A DNA stretch of 21,194 nucleotides, from positions 1 through 21,194 of the forward strand of contig JAEVZY010000296.1 of the NCBI GenBank assembly GCA_023392035.1, read 5' to 3'. Every line of letters begins with the position of its first letter. Within the stretch, counting starts at the first letter, position 1. The position numbers and the translations under genes are program-made. The notes under the pieces are model-generated. The model saw nothing but the letters and a program-made list of their open reading frames with translations, was not told where the DNA came from and did no database searches. This DNA is from Pseudomonadota bacterium. Its GTDB lineage: Bacteria; Pseudomonadota; Gammaproteobacteria; Burkholderiales; Burkholderiaceae_D. This document shows positions 7,860 through 14,909 of the stretch, one piece after another.

Positions 7860-8048
7860 TCAGTCGGCCAGGATTTGCTTGCGGATTTTGGCGACGGTCC
7901 TGGGGCTGACGGCGCCGGTGTCACTCACCAGGCGGGACAGTTGCAGCGCTTTGGAGAGGGCGGCGACCAGGCTGAAGCTGCTGCCGGCGGAAGCGGCTTG
8001 ACGACGAACCGGAAGCGTGGCGCTGCGCAGAGCGATCGAAGCGGACAT
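7860..8048 (-). CDS. Small unknown protein, 62 aa
   Basis: Not a family I recognise. The 62-residue frame is supported by its own signals rather than by homology. A strong Shine-Dalgarno (GAGGAAA) lies about six to seven bases upstream of the ATG, a plausible promoter is at 8098-8127, and a clear terminator follows at 7782-7808. The protein is Ser/Ala/Val-rich and basic: after ALRSATLPVRRQ comes a run of Ala/Ser/Leu residues, then VSDTGAVSPRTVAKIRKQIL, probably helical. There is no transmembrane segment or signal peptide. It makes up a compact, self-contained transcription unit. It could be a small regulatory or structural protein; the function is unknown. Confidence 0.6.
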   Translation of the reverse strand: MSASIALRSATLPVRRQAASAGSSFSLVAALSKALQLSRLVSDTGAVSPRTVAKIRKQILAD

Positions 8049-8097
8049 GGCGATTTCCTCGTAAGTAATTGAATTGATTGAATCTGTTTATGAGAGG

Positions 8098-8127
8098 AAT
8101 ATAGGTCTGCGCCCCGCTACTTACCAA
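8098..8127 (-). promoter_or_regulatory. Putative sigma-70 promoter of the 62-aa gene
   Basis: On the minus strand TTGGTA (8122-8127) is followed after 18 bp by TATATT (8098-8103, five of six). The predicted start near 8091 gives a leader of about 43 nt before the ATG at 8048. Confidence 0.5.
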
Positions 8128-8154
8128 TTTCAAGTGGCAATACCACATATAAGC

Positions 8155-8301
8155 GCGCCGCATTTGAGGCGGGACTGACAGTGAATTGTCAGCTAAGTGG
8201 AAGCCACACTTACGCAAGCGCCCTGTCTGGACGACACTACAGGCTCCTGCAAAGGAATGGAAGTGACCAGCTTGAAGCCCGCCAACGTGCGGGCTTTTTT
8301 T
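8155..8301 (+). ncRNA. Candidate structured RNA or leader: tandem hairpins ending in a terminator
   Basis: This stretch lies in the 390-bp gap 8049-8438 and has no convincing coding frame. Four to five hairpins are lined up: CTGACA/TGTCAG (8175-8180 with 8187-8192), TAAGTG/CACTTA (8194-8199 with 8207-8212), CCTGT/ACAGG (8222-8226 with 8239-8243), a small TCCT/AGGA (8245-8248 with 8253-8256), and the terminator stem at 8275-8296. A weak promoter-like pair is TTACCA (8121-8126) with CATATA (8146-8151). It could be a free small RNA or an attenuating leader for the gene at 8439. I recognise no known RNA family; the 5' end is uncertain. Confidence 0.35.
8275..8301 (+). terminator. Rho-independent terminator in the 8049-8438 gap
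   Basis: An eight-bp stem AAGCCCGC / GCGGGCTT (8275-8282 with 8289-8296) has a six-base loop and continues into seven T residues (8295-8301) on the + strand. No recognised + strand gene precedes it, which implies an unannotated + transcript. Confidence 0.75.
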
Positions 8302-8367
8302 ATGCGCGTCCCGGACGTTCATGTGTCGGAAATGTCGCCAGTTGCTCTAAGTCAAACCCGATGCTGT

Positions 8368-8381
8368 TAGGACTTTTCCTA
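8368..8381. promoter_or_regulatory. Palindrome TAGGA-N4-TCCTA, possible operator
   Basis: A perfect five-bp inverted repeat with a four-base spacer lies about 60 bp upstream of the 84-aa gene. It resembles the half-sites bound by NarL/LuxR-type response regulators (RcsB- or BvgA-like TTCCTA heptads). A weak -10-like TACTAT is at 8397-8402, so the site would sit in the -35 region. Confidence 0.3.
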
Positions 8382-8438
8382 GGCAAGGAAGCTCCGTACT
8401 ATCCACTCATCCCATTTCCCTGCCCTGGAGAGCGCAAA

Positions 8439-8693
8439 ATGATGTCCCTGGAAAGTCTGCTGCAAAATGTTCAAGCAATCGAGTTGAAAGAGGACGTCAA
8501 ACTTGCACTAGTGCTGGAACGTGCCGACGAGCAATCGCGCGCAGTGATCGAAGCCGGCGCCGCGCTCTTGCGGCAAGAGGGACTGGAGTTGGCAGCGGAA
8601 TTTATTTCGAGCAACATGACCCGCCTGCTGCGCGACACCCGCGCCAAGCTGGTCCAGGTGCCGGTGGAAGCCGAGCTGGATCTGGCGGCATGA
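8439..8693 (+). CDS. Small unknown helical protein, 84 aa
   Basis: I do not recognise the family. The start ATG at 8439 is chosen because a GGAG Shine-Dalgarno lies eight bases upstream; a second ATG follows directly. The frame stays open much further upstream, but that part overlaps the terminator at 8275-8301 and looks random. The protein is acidic to neutral, rich in Leu, Ala, Glu and Arg, with heptad-like spacing (SLESLLQNVQAIELKEDV and ALLRQEGLELAAEFI). It is very likely all-helical and soluble, with no signal peptide. It ends in a strong palindromic terminator that overlaps the stop codon of the convergent mrpG. A palindromic operator candidate precedes it, so it is probably a regulated single-gene unit. 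Confidence 0.7.
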   Translation: MMSLESLLQNVQAIELKEDVKLALVLERADEQSRAVIEAGAALLRQEGLELAAEFISSNMTRLLRDTRAKLVQVPVEAELDLAA

Positions 8694-8714
8694 AGCACTG
8701 AATTGCAGCAGACG

Positions 8715-8743
8715 ATAAGGGCGCCGCGGCGCCCTTATTTTTT
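8715..8743 (+). terminator. Rho-independent terminator: perfect 24-bp palindrome plus T run
   Basis: ATAAGGGCGCC / GGCGCCCTTAT (8715-8725 with 8728-8738) around a GC centre is a perfect palindrome, followed by six T residues on the + strand (8738-8743). It terminates the 84-aa gene. The minus-strand stop codon of mrpG (8735-8737) lies inside its right arm. The minus-strand side lacks a T run, so bidirectional use is less certain. Confidence 0.85.
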
Positions 8744-9187
8744 GGGCGGGTTCTCGCGCTGGTTCGCCGCCGTGGCTTGGTCTGGGCCTGCGGCCTGATC
8801 CGATGAGTTCTCCTGCACCTGATCAGGTACGCGATAAACATCGCCATTGGTCACGCCGCTGTCACCTTTCCGGGCACGCAAATCCCGGTACACCGCCGCG
8901 CGCATGATGAGCATCGAAACCACCGGCGCCGTCATGAGGATGAACCCGGCGATCAGCAATTCATGCAGCACCCAGCGCGACTGCAGCACGCTGAAGTTCA
9001 GCATGGAAGCCAGCACCAGGCAGCCGGCGCCGAGCGTGATGGTAATGGCCGGACCGTGGATGCGCTGATAGAAAGTGGGCAAGCGCAGCAGCCCGAGTGC
9101 ACCGATCAGGATGATGCTGGCACCGATGATCAGCAGCGGCACCAGCAAAATCAACGCCCACAGCGGAAGGGACGATGCCGGGCTCAT
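8735..9187 (-). CDS. mrpG: Monovalent cation/H+ antiporter subunit G (Mrp/Pha/Mnh)
   Basis: Last subunit of the Mrp-type multisubunit Na+(K+)/H+ antiporter in the inner membrane. The first 105 or so residues hold three hydrophobic helices with the family signature GASIILIGALGLLRLPTFYQRIHGPA followed by GAGCLVLASMLNF. The protein is 150 residues; the last 45 or so are a hydrophilic tail rich in Gln, Asp and Asn (from RDLRARKGDSG to the Lys-Lys end), longer than in many MrpG proteins. The ATG overlaps the mrpF stop by four bases (ATGA), indicating translational coupling. Its stop codon lies within the terminator palindrome of the convergent gene. Confidence 0.92.
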   Translation of the reverse strand: MSPASSLPLWALILLVPLLIIGASIILIGALGLLRLPTFYQRIHGPAITITLGAGCLVLASMLNFSVLQSRWVLHELLIAGFILMTAPVVSMLIMRAAVYRDLRARKGDSGVTNGDVYRVPDQVQENSSDQAAGPDQATAANQRENPPKK

Positions 9188-9453
9188 TCGATGATCTCTC
9201 CGCGCATCAGGAATTTGGCGAGCGCAATCGAAGAGACAAAGCCGAGCAAGGCCAGCAGGAGCGCCGCTTCGAAATAGATCTGGCTGCCATAGCGAATGCC
9301 CAGCATCAAGGCCAGCAGCATGCCGCACATCCACAAGCTGTCCAGGGCCAGCACGCGATCATGGGCGGCCGGGCCGATCAACAGGCGCACGGCGCAAAAC
9401 AGCATGGCGAGCACGATGCACACCAGCGCGTAAGCAATTGCCAGGGCGAGCAC
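9184..9453 (-). CDS. mrpF: Monovalent cation/H+ antiporter subunit F
   Basis: A small membrane subunit (89 residues, three helices) of the Mrp complex. The family core is present: FCAVRLLIGPAAHDRVLALD with the conserved Arg-Leu, GP and DR-x-x-x-D residues, then LMLGIRYGSQIYFEAALLLALLGFVSS. The start is a GTG at 9453 with an AGGAG Shine-Dalgarno nine bases upstream; that Shine-Dalgarno overlaps the last codons of mrpE. It is coupled to mrpG by an ATGA overlap. Confidence 0.93.
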   Translation of the reverse strand: MLALAIAYALVCIVLAMLFCAVRLLIGPAAHDRVLALDSLWMCGMLLALMLGIRYGSQIYFEAALLLALLGFVSSIALAKFLMRGEIIE

Positions 9454-9465
9454 GGTCGTGGTCTC

Positions 9466-9960
9466 CTATCGAAAAATTTCCATGATGGGTTTCTCATAGC
9501 GCGTCTTGATGGTGTCGATCCACCACTGCGCGTCCTGCAGATCGAAGACATGCAGCACCAGTTCATGCCCTTCGTCCAGGATCTCGACCCAGACCGTTCC
9601 CGGCGTCATGTTGATCAGGCAGGACAGCAGCGCCAATCCATACGGGTTGCGCAGGTCGAGCGGAATCCTGATGAATTGCGCGTTCACTCCATCGCGGCCG
9701 GGAAACAGGATCAACGTGCCGACGTTGATTGCGGAACGGACGATTTCAAGCAGGGCCATCGGCAGCAGGCGCAACAAGGCTGCGAAGCTGGCCAGGCGCG
9801 GAAAACCGACAGGCTGCATCAGCGGCCGGGCCAGCAGCGGCGCGACGATCGCCAGCACGGCGCCCAGCAACAAGTCGGCCGGCGCCAGGCCCTGGTTGAG
9901 CAGCAGCCACAGCAGCAGCAGCATGGCCGACATCAGTGGCGAGGGCAGCCAGCGTTTCAT
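9466..9960 (-). CDS. mrpE: Monovalent cation/H+ antiporter subunit E
   Basis: A membrane-anchored subunit of the Mrp complex, 164 residues. Two N-terminal helices (about 10-45) and a third around 60-80 precede a soluble C-terminal domain. Family-typical segments are LLRLLPMALLEIVRSAINVG, IRIPLDLRNPYGLALLSCLI and NMTPGTVWVEI, the last being the MrpE signature. The start ATG (9958-9960) overlaps the mrpD stop as ATGA. Twelve bases separate its stop from the GTG of mrpF. Confidence 0.94.
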   Translation of the reverse strand: MKRWLPSPLMSAMLLLLWLLLNQGLAPADLLLGAVLAIVAPLLARPLMQPVGFPRLASFAALLRLLPMALLEIVRSAINVGTLILFPGRDGVNAQFIRIPLDLRNPYGLALLSCLINMTPGTVWVEILDEGHELVLHVFDLQDAQWWIDTIKTRYEKPIMEIFR

Positions 9961-11576
9961 TGCGGCTCCATTTTCAGAACACCGGGCAGCACCGGTTCCG
10001 ACAGTACCCGGTCGATATATTGCCGCGGATGGTGCAGGTCCTGGTTGGTGCGCTCAAGATAGCGCAGCACCGCACCGGCTTGCACGGTCAGCATGACGCT
10101 CAACAGCAGCAGCAGACCGATAGCCAGCGCTTGCGAGCGCGGCACCGGCGGCGGCGCCACCTTGCCGGCGGCCCAGAAGGTACGCACCCCGAAACGCAAG
10201 AGCGCGATGATCGCGGCCAGTCCCGACAGCAGGATCAATGCCACCATGGTCCAGGCGCGCGGCGTGGGCTGGCCGGTGCCGGAATTGAACAGCGCATGGA
10301 ACAGGCCGAACTTGGCGACGAAGCCCGAGAGCGGCGGCAAGCCGGCGATGATGAGCGCGCAAGCGGCGAAGGACAAGCCGAGGAAGGCCAGTGCGGCCGG
10401 GATGTTGACGCCCACCGGGACTTCCGGCGCCTCCTCCACCGCGAAGGCTTCCATCGTCAGCGCCAGCAATTGCGCGCCGGGCGAGCGCAGCCGTTCGATC
10501 GCTTCCAGCAGCAGCATCAGGGCCGCCAGGGCCAGCGTGGACGCCAGCAGGTAATACAGGCCGGCGGCCACCAGCGCAGTCTGGCCATGGCCAACCACCG
10601 CCAGCAAGATGCCCGAAGAGACGATCGCCGCATAACCCGCCAGCCGTCCCGGCGCCTCGGTGGCCAGCATGCCGGCCGCGCCAAACACGATGGTCGCCAT
10701 GCCGCCCCAAAACAGCGCGTCAAGGCCAAAGCCGGCCGCCGCGCCCGCTTCCGGCGAAAACATCAGCAGCCAGAGGCGCAGGATGACGTAGGCGCCGACC
10801 TTGGTCATCAGCACCAGCATGGCCGCCACCGGCGGCGAGGCCGCAGCATAGGTGGTTGGCAGCCAGAAGCCGAGCGGCCACATCGCACTCTTGGCCAGAA
10901 AGGCGATCGCCAGCACCGCCACCCCGGTTTTCAGCAGCGTCAATTCATCCGGCTTCAAGGATTGCAGGCGCGCCGCCAGATCGGCCATGTTGAGAGTGCC
11001 GGCGTTGGCATAGATCAGCGTCACGCCGATCAGGAACAGCAGCGACGCCACCAGGTTGACCGCAATGTACTGCATGCCGGCGCGGATGCGCTTGACGTTG
11101 TAGCCATGCAGCAGCAGGCCATAGGACGCGGCCAGCATCACCTCGAAGAAGACGAACAGATTGAACAGGTCATGCGTGAGGAAGGCGCCGTTCAGGCCCA
11201 TCAGCAGGAACTGGAACAGCGAATGAAAATGCACGCCGATGCGGCTCCAGCCCTGCATCGAATACAGCAGTGCCGCCAGCGCCAGCAAGGCGGCCAGCAG
11301 CAGCATCAATGCCGACAGGCGGTCGGCCACCAGCGCAATGCCGAAGGGCGCGGCCCAGTTCGCCGCCAGATAGACGCCGATGCCTTGCGGCCAGTGGCCC
11401 GAGTCGGCCATCCACATCAGCCGCAGCGCGATGGCGAGCAAGCCCAGCAGCGATGCCAGGTTCAGGAAGAACTTGGCGCGGTGATGCCGCTCGTTGACCA
11501 TGATCAGCACGGCGCCGCACAGCAGCGGCAGCAGGATCGGCGCCAGGATCAGGTGCTGTTGCCAGTTCAAGCTCAT
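9957..11576 (-). CDS. mrpD: Monovalent cation/H+ antiporter subunit D
   Basis: A complex-I NuoL/M/N-like proton-translocating subunit of the Mrp antiporter, 539 residues and about 14 helices. The key membrane carboxylate is Glu145 in LFVFFEVMLAASYGLLLHGY and the discontinuous-helix lysine is Lys229 in FLAKSAMWPLGFWLPTTYAA; these correspond to the essential Glu and Lys known from Bacillus MrpD. PPVAAMLVLMTKVGAYVILR carries a further conserved Lys. A hydrophilic loop after residue 365 contains an acidic stretch (EEAPEVPVG), and LPPLSGFVAKFGLF is typical of the family. The start overlaps the mrpC stop (ATGA), and the stop overlaps mrpE likewise. Confidence 0.96.
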   Translation of the reverse strand: MSLNWQQHLILAPILLPLLCGAVLIMVNERHHRAKFFLNLASLLGLLAIALRLMWMADSGHWPQGIGVYLAANWAAPFGIALVADRLSALMLLLAALLALAALLYSMQGWSRIGVHFHSLFQFLLMGLNGAFLTHDLFNLFVFFEVMLAASYGLLLHGYNVKRIRAGMQYIAVNLVASLLFLIGVTLIYANAGTLNMADLAARLQSLKPDELTLLKTGVAVLAIAFLAKSAMWPLGFWLPTTYAAASPPVAAMLVLMTKVGAYVILRLWLLMFSPEAGAAAGFGLDALFWGGMATIVFGAAGMLATEAPGRLAGYAAIVSSGILLAVVGHGQTALVAAGLYYLLASTLALAALMLLLEAIERLRSPGAQLLALTMEAFAVEEAPEVPVGVNIPAALAFLGLSFAACALIIAGLPPLSGFVAKFGLFHALFNSGTGQPTPRAWTMVALILLSGLAAIIALLRFGVRTFWAAGKVAPPPVPRSQALAIGLLLLLSVMLTVQAGAVLRYLERTNQDLHHPRQYIDRVLSEPVLPGVLKMEPQ

Positions 11577-11917
11577 TCCTCGGGCTCCTGGCCATCCACA
11601 TGGTCGGTGCCGGTCAGGCCGCGCGAGCCGATCATGAGCACCAGATACAGCGCCGTGGTGGCAAAGCCGATCACGATCGCGGTCAACACCAGCGCCTGCG
11701 GCAAGGGATCAGCCAGCGTGGCGGGGTCGGGCAAAGCCGCGCCCGGCGTCAAGGGCGGGCGGTCGACCCACAGCCGCCCCATCATGAAGATGAAGAGGTT
11801 GACCGCGTAGGACATCAGCAGCAGGCCGGTCAGGACCTGGAACGAGCGCGGGCGCAGGATCAGCCAGATGCCCGAGCCGAACAGGACGCCGATCGAAAGC
11901 GCGATAACCAGTTCCAT
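11573..11917 (-). CDS. mrpC: Monovalent cation/H+ antiporter subunit C
   Basis: A NuoK-like membrane subunit of the Mrp complex, 114 residues with three helices. Family features are GVLFGSGIWLILRPRSFQVLTGLLLMSYAVNLFIF, then the loop ending PLPQALVLTAIVIGFATTALYL, where DPLPQALVLTAIVIGFA is the strongly conserved MrpC/NuoK signature. The frame is open further upstream, but the ATG at 11915-11917 is right for length and shares one base with the mrpA stop (TGATG), the usual coupled arrangement. A short charged tail (HVDGQEPEE) ends the protein. Confidence 0.95.
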   Translation of the reverse strand: MELVIALSIGVLFGSGIWLILRPRSFQVLTGLLLMSYAVNLFIFMMGRLWVDRPPLTPGAALPDPATLADPLPQALVLTAIVIGFATTALYLVLMIGSRGLTGTDHVDGQEPEE

Positions 11918-14829
11918 CAGGCCGCCTCCGATCGCGCCTGGGCCAGCGCCTCGCTGGATACGGCTGAGCCCGGCGGCAGCCGGTGGCTGCGTACCGACTG
12001 GTGCGCCAGCGCCACCAGGATCAGAAGCGTGGTGCCGACCACCACCGCAAACACGCCGAGGTCGAAAAAGAAGGCGCTTGGCAGATGAACCTCGCCCAAC
12101 AGCGGCAGTTGCGCATGCAGGGTATGACTGGTGAGGAATGGATAGCCGAAAACCAGCGCGCCCAGTCCGGTGGCACAAGCGATCACCAGTCCAAGCGCGA
12201 TCCAGCGCTGCGGCCGCAGGCTGATGCGCGCTTCGACCCAGGCGGTACCGGCCAGCATGTATTGCAGGATGATGGCGACGGCGACGATCAAGCCGGCGAC
12301 GAAACCTCCGCCCGGAAGATTGTGGCCGCGCATGAAGAAGTAGACGGCCACCACGAATATCAGCGGCAGCAGGAAACGCAGGTAGACGCCGGCTACCGCC
12401 AGATAGCCCTGGTTTGCCTGCAAGGCCGGCGGCTGGCCGACCGCCGGATCGACGTCATCGGCCTGCTGCTCCGGGATGGCAATGCTTTCCGGCGCCGGCC
12501 GGAAACGGCGCAACAGCGCAAAGCTGGTCAAGGCCACGATGGAAAGCACGGTGATCTCGCCCATCGTATCGAAGCCGCGGAAGTCCACCAGCAGCACATT
12601 GACGGCGTTGCTGCCGCCGCCTTCCCTCAGCGAATGCAGCAGGAAAAAGTCGCCGATGCTGTGCGGCGCCGGCCGGGTCAGGACGGCATAGCTGAGCAGC
12701 GCCATCACCAGGCCGCCGAGGATGGCAAGCAGCATGTCGCGCGAGCGGCGCAACCACACCTGGCGCGGCACGGCGATATTCAGTTCGCGCGGGGTCAAGC
12801 GCGGCGGCAGCCAGCGCAATCCGAGCAGGATCAACACCGTGGTCACGGTTTCCACCATCAATTGCGTCAATGCCAGGTCGGGCGCCGACAGCCACAGGAA
12901 GGTAAGGCTGGTGGCGACGCCGGCGCCGCCGGCCAGCATGAGCGCGGCCAGGCGGTGATACTTGGCTTGCCAGGCGGCCCCCACGGCGCAGGCGCAACCG
13001 ATGGCCCACAGCGCGGCGAACAGGGCATCGTGGGCGGCGTAGCCCGGCAGCGCAGCGTGAGCCAGCGGCTGCGCCCACCAGATAGCCGCCCCCACCATCG
13101 CCGCCATCAGCATCAGCAGCTGGGTTTGCAGGCGCTGGGTTCCGAGCCGCTTGATCAGCCAGGCGGCGCCAGCGCCGAGCCACAGGATCGTGCTCTCGTA
13201 GGCCTGGGCGCCATTGAAACGGCTCAGCAAGGGCGTCTTGTCGCGCATGGCCAGGCCATAGTATTTGCGCAGCATGTAATAGAGCGCGATGCCGCCGGCC
13301 AGCGCCAGCGCGCTCATGAACAGCGGCAGGTTGAAGCCGTGCCAGATATGCAGGCTGTATTCCGGCGTGTTCTGGCCCAGCACGGCCGTCACCGCCAGTT
13401 GCAGCACCGGCCCAATGCTTGCACCCGGCACGATGCCGATCACCAGGCACAACAACACCAGGACCTCGACCGGCAGGCGCATCCAGTACGAGGGTTCGTG
13501 CGGCTCTTTCTCCAGCGCTTGCGTCGGCTTCTTGAAGAAGATGCTGATGAAGCGCATCGAGTAAGTCACACTGAAGATGCCCATCAAGCCGGCGAACACC
13601 GACATCGTCCAGTCCTGCGTGCCGCCCACCAAGGCGGTTTCGGCGAAGAACATTTCCTTGGACAGGAAGCCGTTCAGCAGGGGCACGCCGGCCATGGCCG
13701 CACTGGCGACGATGGCCAGGGTGCCGGTGTAGGGCATCTTGCGGAACAGGCCGCCCAGCACGCGCATGTCGCGGGTGCCGCATTCATGATCGATGATGCC
13801 GGCGGCCATGAACAGCGAAGCCTTGAAGATCGCATGATTGAGGGTATGGAATACCGCCGCCACCAGGGCCAGCGGCGTTCCCAGTCCGAGCAGAACCGTG
13901 ATCAGGCCAAGGTGGCTGATGGTGGAATAGGCCAGCAGGCCTTTCAGATCGGCTTGATAGATCGCCGTGAAGGAGCCGAGCAGCATGGTGCACACGCCGG
14001 CGCCGGCGATCAGCCAGGTCCATTCCGGGGTGCCGGCCAGCACCGGCCACAGGCGAATCAAAAGAAATACGCCCGCCTTCACCATGGTTGCCGAATGCAG
14101 GTAGGCCGACACCGGAGTCGGTGCCGCCATGGCATGCGGCAGCCAGAAGTGGAAGGGAAACTGGGCGCTCTTGGTGAGGGCGCCTAGGGCAATGCAGACC
14201 AGCACCGCGCTGTACCAGGGATGCGCGCGCACTTTGTCGCCGGCCGCCAGCACCGCGTCCAGCTCGTAGCTGCCGACGATGTGGCCCAGCATCAATACAC
14301 CCAGCAGCAGACACAGGCCGCCGGTGGCGGTCACGGTGAACGCCATGCGGGCGCCGCGGCGGGCGTCGATGCGGTGATGCCAGTAGCCGATCAGCAGGAA
14401 TGAGGTCAGGCTGGTCAGCTCCCAGAACACCACCAGCTGGATCAGATTCCCGGACAGCACCACGCCCAGCATCGCTCCCATGAAGGCGAGCAGGAAGGCA
14501 ATGAAGCGCGGCACCGGATCCTTGGGCGACATGTAGTAGCGCGCGTAGACCGTCACCAGCAGACCGATCACCAATACCAGCAGGGTGAATACCAGCGCCA
14601 GGCCATCCATGCGCAGCGTGAAATCCACGCCATAACCTGGCAGCCAGGCGGCGCGATACTGCACCACCTCGCCGCGGTTGATTTGCGGGACCTGCAACGC
14701 GGCGATCAGCAAAGCCGACAGCGTGACAAGGCTCGCCAATACCGCTTCACGGTTGCGTGCATTGGTCTGCATGCGCGCAGCCAGCACGCAACCCGCGAAA
14801 GGCAGCAGGACGAGGATCAGCAACTGCAT
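11917..14829 (-). CDS. mrpA: Monovalent cation/H+ antiporter subunit A fused to subunit B
   Basis: First and largest subunit of the antiporter (970 residues). Residues about 1-500 are the NuoL-like core with Glu137 in VVFWELTSLTSFLLIGY and Lys220 in GALTKSAQFPFHFWLPHAM, equivalent to the essential pair of MrpA, followed by SAYLHSATMVKAG and HTLNHAIFKASLFMAAG. Residues about 600-790 are the MrpA-specific C-terminal membrane part, with WLSAPDLALTQLMVETVTTV and VDFRGFDTMGEITVLSIVA. Residues about 810-950 match MrpB (YFFMRGHNLPGGGFVAGLI and FDLGVFAVVVGTTLLIL). The A+B fusion is the group-2 (PhaAB) form known from proteobacteria. The ATG is 78 bp downstream of gdhA with no strong Shine-Dalgarno, so co-transcription with gdhA is possible but unproven. 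Confidence 0.96.
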   Translation of the reverse strand: MQLLILVLLPFAGCVLAARMQTNARNREAVLASLVTLSALLIAALQVPQINRGEVVQYRAAWLPGYGVDFTLRMDGLALVFTLLVLVIGLLVTVYARYYMSPKDPVPRFIAFLLAFMGAMLGVVLSGNLIQLVVFWELTSLTSFLLIGYWHHRIDARRGARMAFTVTATGGLCLLLGVLMLGHIVGSYELDAVLAAGDKVRAHPWYSAVLVCIALGALTKSAQFPFHFWLPHAMAAPTPVSAYLHSATMVKAGVFLLIRLWPVLAGTPEWTWLIAGAGVCTMLLGSFTAIYQADLKGLLAYSTISHLGLITVLLGLGTPLALVAAVFHTLNHAIFKASLFMAAGIIDHECGTRDMRVLGGLFRKMPYTGTLAIVASAAMAGVPLLNGFLSKEMFFAETALVGGTQDWTMSVFAGLMGIFSVTYSMRFISIFFKKPTQALEKEPHEPSYWMRLPVEVLVLLCLVIGIVPGASIGPVLQLAVTAVLGQNTPEYSLHIWHGFNLPLFMSALALAGGIALYYMLRKYYGLAMRDKTPLLSRFNGAQAYESTILWLGAGAAWLIKRLGTQRLQTQLLMLMAAMVGAAIWWAQPLAHAALPGYAAHDALFAALWAIGCACAVGAAWQAKYHRLAALMLAGGAGVATSLTFLWLSAPDLALTQLMVETVTTVLILLGLRWLPPRLTPRELNIAVPRQVWLRRSRDMLLAILGGLVMALLSYAVLTRPAPHSIGDFFLLHSLREGGGSNAVNVLLVDFRGFDTMGEITVLSIVALTSFALLRRFRPAPESIAIPEQQADDVDPAVGQPPALQANQGYLAVAGVYLRFLLPLIFVVAVYFFMRGHNLPGGGFVAGLIVAVAIILQYMLAGTAWVEARISLRPQRWIALGLVIACATGLGALVFGYPFLTSHTLHAQLPLLGEVHLPSAFFFDLGVFAVVVGTTLLILVALAHQSVRSHRLPPGSAVSSEALAQARSEAA

Positions 14830-14890
14830 GGGCGCCCGGCGGCTGGCGTCCCCGGTGCGGGAACGGCGATGGAAAAGCGCGAGGAATGGG

Positions 14891-14909
14891 GAGGCATGCG
14901 CGCTGCCTC
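14891..14909 (-). repeat. Inverted repeat at the gdhA stop codon
   Basis: GAGGCA / TGCCTC (14891-14896 with 14904-14909) flanks a seven-base loop and covers the gdhA stop. No T run follows on either strand, so it is a weak terminator candidate at best; it could equally be chance in GC-rich DNA. Confidence 0.25.

Noticed and set aside
8181..8438. Upstream in-frame extension of the 84-aa gene
   Set aside because: It would read through a strong terminator and has random-looking sequence. The ATG at 8439 has its own Shine-Dalgarno.
9936..11810. A 624-codon open frame on + antisense to mrpD
   Set aside because: It is a shadow with Gln/Arg-rich composition against a clear membrane protein on the other strand.
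11983..14187. A 734-codon open frame on + antisense to mrpA
   Set aside because: Composition is Gln/Arg/His-rich with no family features, and the minus strand carries an unmistakable antiporter subunit.
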